Positions 1 through 13,863 of a stretch of DNA of 64,000 nt are shown in pieces (the stretch's first letter is position 1; each line of letters opens with the position of its first letter). The notes beneath the pieces are model-generated. The model had not been told where the DNA came from. It searched no databases and saw only the letters and a program-made list of their open reading frames with translations. The DNA is from Rotaria socialis (lineage: Eukaryota > Rotifera > Eurotatoria > Philodinida > Philodinidae): NCBI GenBank assembly GCA_905331475.1, contig CAJNYU010001458.1, positions 124,001 to 188,000 on the forward strand, given 5' to 3'. The translations under genes and the position numbers were made by a program.

Positions 1-1
1 G

Positions 2-154
2 GTACAATTTCAAGATCTATTAAAACCTAATTATTGTCAACCGGTTTTGTATAAAGCTACATTCATATTACTTATTATAACAATTATTTTCGCCTGTATT
101 CAATGTTGTATATCATGTTTTCGACAATGCCGATCAACTGACAATATGAAATGA
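2..154 (+). CDS. 3' end of a membrane-protein gene (partial)
   Basis: An open frame runs in from the window edge and ends at TGA 152-154 (50 residues visible). It holds one strongly hydrophobic segment (about residues 18-34, rich in I, L and F) followed by a Cys- and Arg-rich tail with CCISCFRQCR. This looks like the last transmembrane helix and short cytoplasmic tail of an integral membrane protein, with the Cys cluster a plausible palmitoylation site. I do not recognise the family. The upstream exons lie outside the window, so frame and identity are tentative. Confidence 0.45.
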   Translation, partial: VQFQDLLKPNYCQPVLYKATFILLIITIIFACIQCCISCFRQCRSTDNMK

Positions 155-1183
155 ACCATTATTCGACAACATATTTTTTTTTCATTGCTTTCTCCTTGAA
201 AAGATTGTAACACTATACTTTATGTTTTTGTTGTTGAAATATTCATGCAAAAAATATAAACTACGATAGAGACTTGTCGAAATGGGTGCGGTTTCCATGT
301 CAAGAATAATGATATCCGTGCGAAAGATTTCAGTTTTGACCGAAAATATGCCAATAACATTTTCTGCCATCAAATCCGATACCGAATCTTGCTAGTTGAA
401 GGCAAAGTTGATCATTCTGTTGGAACGATATTTTTTCACTTCATTTACTCAATAAAAATGTATGAATTTCAGATTTATCTGGTAGAAATTAAATTCTTTG
501 ATTACAGCATGCTGATTACTATTAAATTATTTGCTTCTATTCTATTTCGATAAATATTTACCTAAATCATTCTATCACAGTACAAAAATACGGCAGATCT
601 AGTATTCTTTGACAACATAAAGTGAAAATATTTCAATGTACCTATGAAATCACTTTTTGTTTCTGCTACTTTTTATTATGTCTCTATATTGTTAGAACCA
701 ACCTATACATAAGAAGACTTGGTACCAACTAGGCTCTTATATGCTGATTATACACATAGTATTACGTAAATACTTATTAGGGCCAATTATGAATGCTCTG
801 CATTTCATTGATGATGACATAAATTGTTTTTACGAACAAAAATACTCTTGTATTTAAAAAGTTCTAATTAGAATTAGCGATACTATAGCATCAACGCTCT
901 GATTTTTTTATTGCCAATTAAATAAATTAACCTTTAGAAGTTCTTCGTTCGAAAGAAGCTCATCTATGATATTCATTTGGATCGAGAAATTCATTACCTA
1001 CTCAATCTACTATTGGAATTGAAATTAAATATCAGATATAAGCCATTAAAAATATATTGATCTTTGTTTTTCTTTAGATAAATACGTCAGTATCTGGATA
1101 AACAATATTAAAGAGTTTATTCTAAAACAAAATTTTTTTTTCGAATTTATATATTCAACAAAAAGCATTTTTCAGTTTATGAA
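155..1183. other. Intergenic, AT-rich
   Basis: About 1 kb between the partial membrane-protein gene and the 3' end of SMG5 (convergent genes). Short spurious frames only; no repeat, RNA gene or conserved motif recognised. Confidence 0.5.
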
Positions 1184-4100
1184 TTATTTTTCTGGTGTTA
1201 ATTGTTTCCAACGACGATGAAAATCATCAATATGTTGTACAATCACTCCTATGAAAAAATGAAGAAAAAAAAACGTTCAATATTTATCCTTTGATTTATC
1301 CTCTAGAAATAAAAAAAACAAGATAGGTTTACCCTCTTTTTCAATGGTTTGTTGTTCTTTATTTGTTAATGGCCTTGATAAAAGCAAATTAACCGTTGAC
1401 ATTGAATTGCTTGTTGTTTGCTTATCGAGATTACTTTGTTGTGTAAAATAAAGACAGCAATCTATCATTTCTTGAAAACGAAAAAAATCTTTATTTTTAT
1501 TGTTCTTTTTTTTATTTTGATTTGATAATCGTTCATGTACAGCTTGTGTACGAATAAATCTAAAGAAAAAGAAAAGAAAAATTTCGTCCAAAGCATTGTT
1601 TTTTTTCAAGGATAATTTAATAAGTAGCTAGACTTTTTATTGGCACCTTAGTTTTCCTTTCTGTGGTTCGACTTTTTCAATTTAATATTAATTAGCTTAT
1701 TAAATATGTCGACTATCGTTCACAGCTGGTCTCAACGTATCAAAAAATTGAATAGATTTGACGAAAATAAGGTCTACACAAGGTTTCCCTGTAGTTGAGC
1801 ATGAAAAAACTCGATGATCTTACACATATCTAATTAATAAATATCATCCTTGATATCGTAAAAATAGTTTCCTTTTACTCTCAAGAAGAAACCCAGAAAC
1901 CGGTAATTTAGATTTAATAGAGTTGCGAAATTTATAACTTACCTATTTCCAAGACGAAATTGATTTTCAAGCCATCGAATAGCGTCACGAGCTTCACGTT
2001 GCTCTTTTTTTAGTTCATCAAGAATATCAATCACTTAAAGATACTGAATATTTTTGAAAATCTTCATCAAAAACAAAAAATACGAACCAACAAGTGGAAT
2101 AACAACAATAAAACGTTGTGACTGGACAAATTTTTGTACTAAATTAAGATTTGTACATAGTACAGATGAATCAATAACAAGATATGGTGGTAATGAAAAT
2201 TCTTCGTTCTTTAAACAATTTTCTAATTGACTGATTTCTGCTTGTAAACGTAGCGCAGCCATATCACGCATCAAACGAGATTTACGTTCTTCATCAACAG
2301 TCGTATCTGTTTGTTTATTTGATGAATCATCTGTGGTCACAGTCGATTGTTCAAATGGATTTGTAGCAATGAAAGATAATTTCTCATTATCATAAATAAA
2401 CTGAGAATTCGGTATAATCGATGTTGCATAATAACCAAAACGACGTAGTGAACAAATACGAATTACTGTCTACAACAAAATTCATAATAGTTTATTTTTT
2501 TCCTTTTTCAATTTTATTTATTTTCTATCTTACAGATTCAAGTTTATTTAATGACGATAATTGATTTAAATTTAATTTTATATAATTTCGATCAACTTTT
2601 AAAGACTGGAATGCACGTAATCGAATATCTTCATCAAGCATTGGCGATGGAAAGACAAACACTTTGGTCTCAACAAACTTGCTTAATAGAGGATAAATTG
2701 ATGAAGTCGAAGGAATTAAACCTAAATCAATAGTAAAAAAATAACATGAAAATTAAACCAACAACTTTCAACATACCACTTTTTAGAATGTCTCGTTCAT
2801 GCGGTAGAAAATTTAACAATAAAGCTAATTTTGACCATAGACCCGGTGATATCTATTTTAGTGGTAGAAAAATAAATTTAGAAATCTTAATAGTGAAATT
2901 CCATATAGAAATACCGGTAACAGCATTTGAAGAAGTCGTTTATTGCCAGCAAGCCAATCACAAAAACTTTTTATGGCAGAGAGAAGATATTCATTTTCCA
3001 ATAATTCAATTATTAATTTTGTACCATGATGAAGAGTATTTCTACAAAGGAAAACGAATAATATTAATTTATTATGTTCAATCAATTATCCGAAGAATCT
3101 CTTTACAGGGCTTTATTTACTGACTGATTACAAGAATTTGTAGCACATTGAATACTTTTACATCTATGAAAAATACACTACAGGAAAGAGCAAATATTTC
3201 TGAACAATATCATACCAATAATCATTAACTGTTTTTTTAATACTGTCATCAATAATTAAAGATTTTCTAATGAAATACGGATAAGAATCGTCATCTCGAT
3301 ATTCACTTTACAGAATCAATCTGCTACTGCTGTGAACTGCTTCTTATATGATCTATGTGTTAATTCTAACAAATTTAGATCATGATGAAGGCAGTCCATA
3401 GATGTTAGGATATTATTCTTGGGAAATATTCCATGTTTTTTTACTCATGTACTAAATAAATCGTATAAATAAGAGCTTGTCTTTAAAATTCATTTAGATT
3501 TAAATTATTGAGCTCCGATATGATTTTCAATCGGATTAAAACTAATGCAAAGCGCATCAAGTGTGTGATTTATAAAATATATAACCAACTTATGTAAACA
3601 ATACTATTTTTTGTGATTCTATATACTTTTAGGAGATATTGTGTCAGTCTTAATGTAATTCTTCGAGTATTTTCTTACTGATCATTATCAATATCTTCTT
3701 GTTTTTCATTGGTTGTATTTTCCATAATCGGTTCAAGTTCGAATTCAGCAAGTTTTTGCTCGATTTCTGCAGCTGCCAAAGCTTCACTATTATGTTCGAA
3801 TCCTATAGAGAACAGATTCTTCATCAAACTGGAAAAAAAAGACAATGCCAACTATTTACCTGGTGGTACATTAATTTGTTTATTTCCAATAAGAATAGAT
3901 TTAAATGTTTGGTCATAATTATATGTTGACATAGAATATGGATCATCATCTGCTGATGTTTGATCGAGAAAAAGTGGTGATGGGCAATCATGAGACGCAA
4001 ATGCAGCAAACAAATGTGTTGATAGATCCGTAAATGAAAAAAGTGACGCTTGTGATGGTTGTGATTCATTATTATGAAAAACAGCACCACTTTGTTTGAT

Positions 4101-6488
4101 TTTTTCCATAAACTCTTCAAGTGCTACTTTAATTGCTAATTCTATACAATAGAAAAATTATTAGAAATAAATTCGTTACGATGTATTAACCTTCGGCTTC
4201 TTTATCTTTTTCATCTCGAATAGTTGGTTTTATTTGTTCGTTTTCATCTGATGAATCTCCTGAAAGATAATCTGGTATTTCATCTTCTGATCGATCTTCA
4301 TCCGATGAATCATCTCGTCGTTGATCTCGTTCGTTCGATAATGAACCTTCACTATCGTCACTTTTATGATCAGATGAAGAAGCACTTCGTCGACGACGTC
4401 GAGACATCATTATCTTCATTCGTCGTCGTTTTTCTTTGGCTTCAGCCTTTAGAATTAAGAAAATAACTTTTATTTGAAAACTTCAACTTCTCTTCATTGT
4501 TGTTGTTACCTGTCGACGTTCCTCTTCTTCTCCGGAATCATTTTCATTCGTTTTTGTTCGTGCATCATGTAATTGATAGAAAGCATTTTGTAAACGTATT
4601 ATTGTATGATTAACTACATGTGAAAATAGAGCAACAGCAAATGCTATACCAGCAAAAAGTATAGTCTCTAAATATGAAAAAAATTAAACATATAAAAAAA
4701 AACTAGCGGCACAACTAAATATTTACGTTTTACTGTTCGACTACGTGTACGTAGGATACGATCGACAAGCATCATTGATATAGACAATAGTTTAAAGACA
4801 AGATCATCGGACAGAATAGAATCATTTTGATAAAACATACAAGCATTGAAATCATTTAATGTTTGTTGACCGGATTCTTGAATTTGACCACTAAATAAAC
4901 GCTCGATAGTGCTACATCGATTATTTCTAATATTTATTTTTAACTTACATATTATTAGATTCGAGTAATTGATGAGCGACATGTAAAAATTCGACAAGAA
5001 AACGACGAATTTCACGATTACTAAAAAGAAAACAATCTCATATTTAAACTTCAATTGGTTTAAATCGACTTTTGTAGAAACTCAAAAATAAAGTATTCAT
5101 CTTACGGTCTTTGCTTGCAAGTAGATTTTATTATGTTTCATCGACAAAGAAACTTCTGGTTCCGCGTAAAAAATGATATTCTCCAGTTTTTTTCAAAAGT
5201 AATATATTTTTACATTATGTACAGTTTTTGCCGGTTATGACTTACATGATTTGTTCTCATTGAAGAGGTCACTTTTTTAGTCCTATGCATCGATTAGCTG
5301 ATATAGACTTCAATGCAGTTGAAGATAAACTTCGAGAAAAATTCCACAAAAAACAAACTATCAATTTAACTATCTCAATTAAGAATACTCATTTTAAGAA
5401 CGTGTAATTGTGATCTCAACAAACCTTGTTTTATCATTTCGGTTTTTTGTTTGTTGTTTAGTTAATTCCAGAAATCGTTTTTCATTTCGTTCAAAAAGCA
5501 TTTGTAAATTGTCTTTAGCACCCTCAAATGGATGTACTGCACTCAAGCAAAGTAAATAGAAAAATGCTGCATCGGAACTACTATTTGATCGGCCACATAA
5601 AGTTCCCAATTGATTCAAAGGCATTCCTAAATAAATAAAAACAAATAAATCATTATTATCATATAATTATTACAAACCAATCTCTGGATCAAGAAGAACG
5701 GCCATAGTATAATATTTTTCTGCTGTTTGAATGCATCCATCATATTCGCTTAAATATCTACTAATATCACCCAAACAAACTAAACATTTATGAAGAAGTT
5801 TTAATAATGATTCAATTAAATTGTCAATTTTTGTTGTTGTTATATTAACAGCTACACTAATACAAAATGTATATATTTAATCCTATTAAAGAAATTATTC
5901 ATACATACATTTGTTTTCATTAAATAATTGAATGAAATCAAAAAAATGACTCATATTTCGATATGGTTTTATCATTGATACGAATTTAATTAATAGATTT
6001 GAATAGAAACCAAATACAGATAATAAATGCATACGATACGATATTTGAACATCTACTATTGTTGATTCATCATAGTCTTGTCGATATCGTTTAAATATTT
6101 GTATGGGTTCATAAGCAGCTTTTCGCCAAAGTAAATCGATAATTTTTAATCCATAATCAATTGAATCGTCGAATAAGAGTGTTTCACACATTTGTTTAAA
6201 TCTGTAATAGATATGGTTTTTAATTTTTTCAATTTGGAAAAATTTCATCTTACTTATCACGTAAACGGCATGTTTCAGGATGGAATATATTTTTTAATGC
6301 TTGATGACCAGAATAACGATCAGATAATCGTTTTGATAAAGTTAATGCATTACTAAAATTGAATATCAATGAAAAATAGAATTTCTATAATGATGTGTTG
6401 TTGTTCCTTCTTACATGTAATTTTTTTTATTCTTATCTAATTCTAATCTTGATTCATTCGATGCTGTTTGAGACTGTGGAATAACCAT
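1184..6488 (-). CDS. SMG5: SMG5, nonsense-mediated decay factor
   Basis: Adaptor of nonsense-mediated mRNA decay; with SMG7 it binds phosphorylated UPF1 and promotes mRNA decay. The start is ATG at 6488. Many exons splice with short introns: 6415-6488, 6254-6352, 5909-6201, 5678-5851, 5425-5626 and onward, the last being 1184-1248 (stop 1184-1186). The N-terminal exons encode the 14-3-3-like/TPR region (LLWRKAAYEPIQ; KCLVCLGDISRY; NQLGTLCGRS). A low-complexity acidic and Arg/Ser-rich linker lies near 4190-4450. The C-terminus has the RLMRDMAALRLQAEISQLE helix, then the PIN domain (YLVIDSSVLC; FIVVIPLV; VIDILDELKKEQREARDAIR) and the terminal WKQL motif. Near 2550-2600 the frame seems to slip by +1; see findings. 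It shares a short divergent promoter with RFC1. Confidence 0.93.
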
Positions 6489-6712
6489 TTTTTAGAAATG
6501 AAATTGTTCTTTTCTAATTTCTAATTTAATAAATCTTCACTCTTACAACAGGTCGATGTTGATTGGTTGTTTTTGATTCATGTTAATCTTGCATTTGCCT
6601 CTGTATATTTCCATTGATTGTTACGACAACGCATTTATCCGTGTTGATATAATATCTAGTAGATATGATTTATGTTCACGGCACATATTATAGTCACTAG
6701 TTGAAATAATCA
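6489..6712. promoter_or_regulatory. Bidirectional promoter region SMG5/RFC1
   Basis: Only 224 bp separate the divergent start codons of SMG5 (minus) and RFC1 (plus), so both 5' UTRs and promoters must lie here. No TATA box at a convincing position and no named factor site was recognised. Confidence 0.5.
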
Positions 6713-9301
6713 ATGTCTGATATTCGTAATTTCTTCAAAAAAGTTTCCACACCAAACAAAAAAGTAATGGATATCGATTTCTATGTAGGAAACATTAATA
6801 ATTTTTGGTTGTAGCGTACACGAGACGACTCAGCTGATCGTGAAGAAATTACATCTACAGCAAAACTTGAACAAAAACTATCAACTAAAATCTCAAAGGA
6901 AAAAATTGTTTCACAGACAAAAACTAATATTAATACAACACCACCGAAAAAGATGAAAACCAAAGAAACAGATCCAATAGAAAAGAAAAAACATCTTGAA
7001 AATTATAAATCGTTCATCAATCGAGGTGGACCTGTTGCACCTGGTTCAAAAGTAATACCAGATGGAGAAAAAAATTGTTTGAAAAATTTAACATTTGTTA
7101 TTTCTGGTAAAAACAACTTTTGAGAAACAACGAAAAATAAGTAGCTAGATCTAATTTTAGGTGTACTTGAATCATTAGAACGTGATGAATGTAAAATTTT
7201 AATAGAAAAGTATGGTGGTCGTGTAACAGTAGCACTCAGTGGAAAGACAAATTATCTTATTGCTGGTCGTGAGTCGAGCGAAGGAAAACTGAATAAAGCT
7301 CGAGAAACGAAAATTGCAGTTATTTCAGAAGATGATCTTCTTGAATTGATTCAAACACGTCCAGGTGATGAAGGTACACCTAAAAAGAAAGTATCTACAA
7401 CAGCAGAATCATCTTCGATGCAGTTGAAGCGAAAATCATCTTCTACCGTCAGCAAATCGACTGATCCAAGCCCTATGAAAATACAAAAAAAATCTGATGA
7501 TGAATCAAATTTATTATGTAAAAATCTATTGTAAAGATAACAGCAGCATTATTATTCTTGAATATTTTAGGGGCTGATAAATACAAGCCACAAACAATAA
7601 AAAATCTTATAGGACAACAAGGTGAAAAATCTTGTGTACAAAAACTCATTGTATGGTTACGTGATTGGTATCAACACCATGGAGTTAGTGATGAAAAAGT
7701 TAAAGCAAAATCATCATTTGGTTTTAATCGTAATGAAAATCCAGCTATGTTTAAAGCTGCTCTTCTGAGTGGTCCACCTGGCATTGGTAAAACAACAGCT
7801 GCTCAATTAGTTTGTCAACATTTGAATTATGAATATATTGAAAAAAATGCATCAGATCAACGATCGAAAAAATCAATGACTAATCTATCGAGCGATACAT
7901 ATAGTGTTGTCAATTTAGCAAATAAATCTTCTACAATATCTAAATATGTTTTAATCATGGACGAAGTTGATGGTGTTGCTGGCAATGAAGATCGAGGTGG
8001 TGTACAAGAATTAATATCATTAATAAAACGATCACGTATACCAATTATATGCATATGTAATGATCGGCAACATAAAAAAATCCGGTCATTAGCTAGTTAT
8101 TGTTATGATTTACGTTTTTATCGTCCAACAATTCTACAAATTCGTGCTGGAATGCTAACAATTCTGCATCGAGAAAATATTGAAAATATAAAACAAGATG
8201 TTTTAGATGAAATCATACAATCATGTAATCAAGATATTCGTCAAACAATACATTCATTAAATCTTTGGAGTACACACGGAACTACAAATGCAAATAAACT
8301 AGCTGCAAAAATGATTGAAAAAACAACTAATACAAATCCATTTGAATTATGTCGATTGTCATTCTCCGATGAATTACGTGAAAAATCTTTATCAGATAAA
8401 AGCGATATTTTCTTCTATGATTATCGATTAATGCCACTGTTAATTCAAGAAAATTATTTACAATGTCAACCTCATCTGTCAACTTCCAATAATCAAAAAC
8501 GAGCATTAACAAATCTCGAACATTTAAATTTAATATCAAAAGCTGCTGATAGTATCGCTTTAGGAGATGTATGTTCACAAATGATATTTAGTAAAAATGA
8601 TAGTTGGTCTCTTTTGCCTTATCAAGTAAAAATGACGTTGTTTTTCTTTTCAAACATATACTTTCATATCCTTCGGTTTTTTTTGTTTTCAAAAGAGCAT
8701 TTTTTCAACTGTGGCACCATGTTCGTATGTCCGTGGTCATCTTCGAGGCATGGCTAATTTTTCATCTTACTTCGGTCAACGTTCACGTGCAAATAAAAAC
8801 GCACGAGTATTGAATGAAATTGAGAAACATATTTGTTTAAAGGTTGCATCCATCAATAAACAAGAATTTAATCTTGATTATTTAACTTATTTAAATCAAG
8901 CACTTGTAACACCATTGAAAATGGCGTCACAAGATAAAAATGTCGAACAATGCATTTCTTTACTTGATGATTATTACCTGAATCGGGATGATTTTCAAAC
9001 AATTATTGAATTAAATACATGGGGTAAAACAGGCCGAAATCAATATGAACAACTTGATACACAAACAAAATCTTTATTGACAAGAACTTATAATAAAACG
9101 AATCATCGTACACCATATGCAATTGTTGATATCAAAAAATTAAAAAAATCCAAAGGACTTATGGACGAAGAAAGTGATGAAGAACAAGAAGAAGAAGCAA
9201 GTGTTATTATAGATGAAAATACTATTGAAGAAGATGCTATGATTAAGATAGCTAAAAACCGAGAAATAAATAAGCCAACAAAAAAGTCTCGAAATAAATA
9301 A
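6713..9301 (+). CDS. RFC1: Replication factor C subunit 1 (clamp loader large subunit)
   Basis: Large subunit of the RFC complex that loads PCNA at primer-template junctions in the nucleus. Exons 6713-6763, 6815-7106, 7161-7517, 7571-8625 and 8696-9301 join in phase to give 786 residues, shorter than the vertebrate protein (about 1150). The N-terminus MSDIRNFFKK is the PCNA-interacting motif. A BRCT domain follows (LESLERDECKILIEKYGG; KTNYLIAGR). The junction after 7517 restores LLWADKYKPQT, the conserved opening of the AAA+ module. Walker A is GPPGIGKTTAAQ and Walker B is MDEVDG. The C-terminal RFC1 domain has WSLLPYQ, then DYYLNRDDFQTIIEL and an acidic/basic tail. An intron at 8626-8695 is needed to join YQ to SIFSTVAP. 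Confidence 0.96.
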
Positions 9302-10005
9302 ACATTTTTTATCCGATAATTTTATATTCATAATTACTTTTTTTGTTTTATCATACTGTCTTACTATGATGGTTTTTATATGTACAATAATATTTTTTAT
9401 GCTTGGTTGCATCTTATCAAGTATAAGCAAGAATGAGTGATCCTAATGACATGATTATCATCAGTGATTGCTTTTTAATATTAATTATTCTAGATGAAAA
9501 TAATACGAGTCTAACTAAAAGGTAATTTGCTAAGATAGAGCACATAATAACGTATGCCTACTTCCATTGTGCATCATTTACTATGACATACAAGGTAAGA
9601 AAGATATTGTTGATGATTGTAACTGATGTTTTTTTCCTTTTTCTAAGGGTGACAGGATAACAATAACGTTGAACAGTGTTGAGAGTACTGTAATCGAGCG
9701 AAATTCATATCCAGGTGAGATGATGATTTACATAAATCTTTTTATTTTGTGTTAAAAAATTTATATAATAATTAAAAAACTAAGAATATTGAAAAACAGT
9801 AACTAGCAACCGATTTTTACTATTTTGATTGGTTTAGAATTTTATTAAAGAAAAGCAATAACACATATATCAGTCGATATGAAATCTAAAAGAAAACAAT
9901 CAAAGAAAAATAAAAGTATGACTAGTTAATTGTATGGTTTGAAAGTTTGAAAGGAATGCGTTTGACCTAGCATGCAAAATATCTGTATCTGTATTATTTT
10001 ATTTT
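9302..10005. other. Intergenic; probable 5' region of the SLC35 gene
   Basis: About 0.7 kb of AT-rich sequence. It must contain the promoter, and possibly a 5' untranslated exon, of the downstream transporter (pyrimidine-rich CTTTCTAGCTGCAG near 10022-10036 could be a splice acceptor). Nothing else was recognised. Confidence 0.4.
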
Positions 10006-10425
10006 ATGCATTTAAAATACTCCTTTCTAGCTGCAGTACGCAATGCCGTGCCAAATAATTCAATATCTTCATCTCCGCCCTATATGAAACATTTTAGTTT
10101 ACTCTTTTTAACTTTACAAAATGTTACTAGCATATTACTATTACGTTATGTACGTACAACACCAGGACCACGTTTTATAAATTCAACAGCTGTACTCAAT
10201 TCTGAAATACAAAAAACAGTTTTAAGCATTTTATTATTGATATATGAACAAAAAAGTGTTGTCGGAAGTTTTAAATTATTATATCATGCAGTCATATGTA
10301 ACGCAAAAGATACATTAAAAACCGGCATACCAGCATTACTTTATACATTACAAAATAATCTTCTTTTCGTTTCAATTTCGAATTTAGATGCCGCTACTTT
10401 TCAAGTATGTACAACACATAGAAAA

Positions 10426-10468
<43 letters not shown>

Positions 10469-11491
10469 CTTGTATCACTGAGTTGACGTGATACTTTGAT
10501 GCGAATAATTTAAAGTTATTACTGTCAAGCATTATTTTCATTAGTTTTGTTCATATTGGACCTATAGGAAAACATTCGCATGACTAGTCATCGTAGACAA
10601 CAGTTTTTTTCTCCTATATCAAATTTCATAAGAATTACTTTTGCGTAAAAAATTTTACAAAAAAAACATTATGAGAAATAATAGTTGAGTTAAACTATTA
10701 TTTGTTATCTAATTCGTGTCTTCTCCAATAATAAGTTCTTGTTCTTGTCAATAGCACTTTTTTAGTTCTGTCTTTTTTTTGCAGGTTAGTTTTCAATTAA
10801 AAATTTTCACAACAGCTATCTTTACCGTGTTTCTACTTCATCGTCAATTCAGTCTTGTTCAATGGTTGGCATTATTTCTTCTTTTTTTTGGTATATCTCT
10901 TGTGCAAATCGAAAACATGACATCAACAACACCAAAACAAGATGTCAATGCTATATTAGGATTTATTTCTGTTGTTAGCGCTTGTAAGTTCTATGGTATT
11001 ACATGTTTCACGTTTGAAAACGACTGAGTTTAGGTATACTAAGTGGTTTAGCTGGTGTGTACTTTGAAAAAATTCTCAAAGGTAGTGATACATCAGTATG
11101 GATCCGAAATATTCAATTAGGAATATTCGGTATGCTATTTGGTTTCCTAACTGCATATATGTCTGATGGAACAGAAATAAAAAAGAAAGGTTTTCTATTT
11201 GGCTATACAGATTTAGTATGGATCGCAATTACAATTCAATCAGCAGGCGGTCTTCTTGTTGCATTAGTTGTTAAATATGCTGATAATATATGGAAAGGTT
11301 TTGCAACATCAGCAGCTATTATCATATCATGCATTATAAGTATGGGTTTATTTGATTTTCAATTAACCGTTCTGTTTGCTTTTGGCGCAATATTTGTTAT
11401 ATTTTCAATATTTCTTTACTCTAAACCAGATTTAATTATGCATATGCCAGTAGTTAATATTATTTTTAAAGATAAATCAGTTTTATTTTAA
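10006..11491 (+). CDS. SLC35A2: Golgi UDP-galactose / UDP-sugar transporter (SLC35A family)
   Basis: Nucleotide-sugar antiporter that imports UDP-galactose (possibly UDP-GlcNAc) into the Golgi lumen in exchange for UMP. Exons 10006-10404, 10785-10983 and 11034-11491 join in phase to 351 residues with about 10 hydrophobic helices. Family hallmarks seen: YTLQNNLLFVSISNLDAATFQ at the end of exon 1, QLKIFTTAIFTV, GLAGVYFEKILKGSDTSVW, RNIQLGIFG and KYADNIWKGFATS. The LFDFQLTVLFAFGA C-terminal stretch favours SLC35A2 over SLC35A3, but the two are close. The start is uncertain: ATG 10084 (MKHFSLL) fits family length as well as 10006. Intron 1 carries a GA microsatellite. Confidence 0.9.
10424..10464. 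repeat. (GA)n microsatellite in SLC35A2-like intron 1
   Basis: A nearly perfect GA run just downstream of the exon 1 donor (10405). It is purine-rich on the sense strand. It lies in a 380-bp intron, long for this gene. Confidence 0.95.
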
Positions 11492-12746
11492 AGAAAGCAA
11501 ATCACAGAGTAGTAATGATAATCATCTACCACCGACTATTAGTCAAAGTAATATTTGCAATAAATCATTGACTCAGGGTTCAATCAAGAAGTGCATTTAA
11601 ATTTAAAGACTGCAGATATTACCTCTTCACTACAGATACTTCTACGCAACAGTAATAATCTGCTTTGTTTTCTCATATTTTTTTCTTAACATCTATTTAT
11701 GACTAATGTGATAACCAATTTGTTTTTAACAGCAAAAAGCTTCCTTCGAAATTATTATATTTGACTGTGAAGTTGTATTGTTTTTTCTTTCAATAATTTA
11801 TATTTAATGGGTGTGGTACATTTTTAGTGTTTTTGAATAAAATTGTTTTGAAATTTGTGGTAATATTTAAGTGAAACTATTGTCTTGTTCTTATTGCTTG
11901 TGAATGGTTTTTGTATAGATCATAAAACAACCTGATATGACCGTTTTTTCTTCTACAAACTGCACTGAACTACTTACTATTCGACTGTTAGAATGAGCCA
12001 AATATTTTGTAGTCCTTCTAAAATAATATAGACTTCTAAAGTATTTCGAGTTCGTATTAAGTAAATCCTATGATTTTAGAGTTCATAGTGAACTGACCGA
12101 AAGCTTTTTTTTTATGAAATAACGATATAAAAATTTCGCTGGAATATCTTTTGTTTAAAATTTAGATGGTAAAACATGAAACTAAACAAAAGAGGGTGTG
12201 GGTGGGAATAAATGGAGTAGAAGACACCCACACCTCCAAATTTTCCCAACATCCTTAGTATCGGGCAAAATCATTTTTCTCTTATCCCGAATACACTTAT
12301 GTTCATTTCGATTACATATGAATCCACTTTCCTTCTATAGGAAAAATGATATTTCATTTATCCAAAGCATTTTTCTTATTGAATTTTCATTTTTCCGCGG
12401 GCGAATTCATTTTTATAGTGGTGTGACGTGATCGAGGGAACGGTATCTTTTCGTTACTGCTTATTTGTTTAATGTGTTTATCGTAAGTTTAATTTTCAAG
12501 CATTTTTTGACCTGAACGTCATTTTTTCGCTTTAAACTAGTATTTATGTCACCGATCAGATATTTGTCTAATCCTCGCATTTGATCAGAATCTTCTCAAA
12601 AAAAGATCTCCCATTTCTTTGTCTGCATGTACAAGAGAAACAACAAAAATAAAATGATGAGGACAACATGTTTATGTTTAGCTGGTGTATTTACACATAG
12701 TCGAAACAAAATGAGAAACTGCTATCTATAAATTGTCGAAATCCTG
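11492..12746. other. Intergenic, with one 10-bp-stem hairpin
   Basis: About 1.25 kb between the sugar transporter and the SRP54 pseudogene, without a supported gene. The only structure seen is an inverted repeat at 12195-12204 / 12225-12234 (listed separately). Confidence 0.5.
12195..12234. repeat. Inverted repeat, 10-bp perfect stem
   Basis: GGTGTGGGTG at 12195-12204 pairs perfectly with CACCCACACC at 12225-12234 across a 20-nt loop. The left arm contains TGTGGG, the unit reported for bdelloid telomeres, but only once. Confidence 0.7.

Positions 12747-13863
<1,117 letters not shown>

Noticed and set aside
9140-9430. Minus-strand frame overlapping the RFC1 3' end
   Set aside because: It is antisense to the conserved RFC1 C-terminus; shadow frame.
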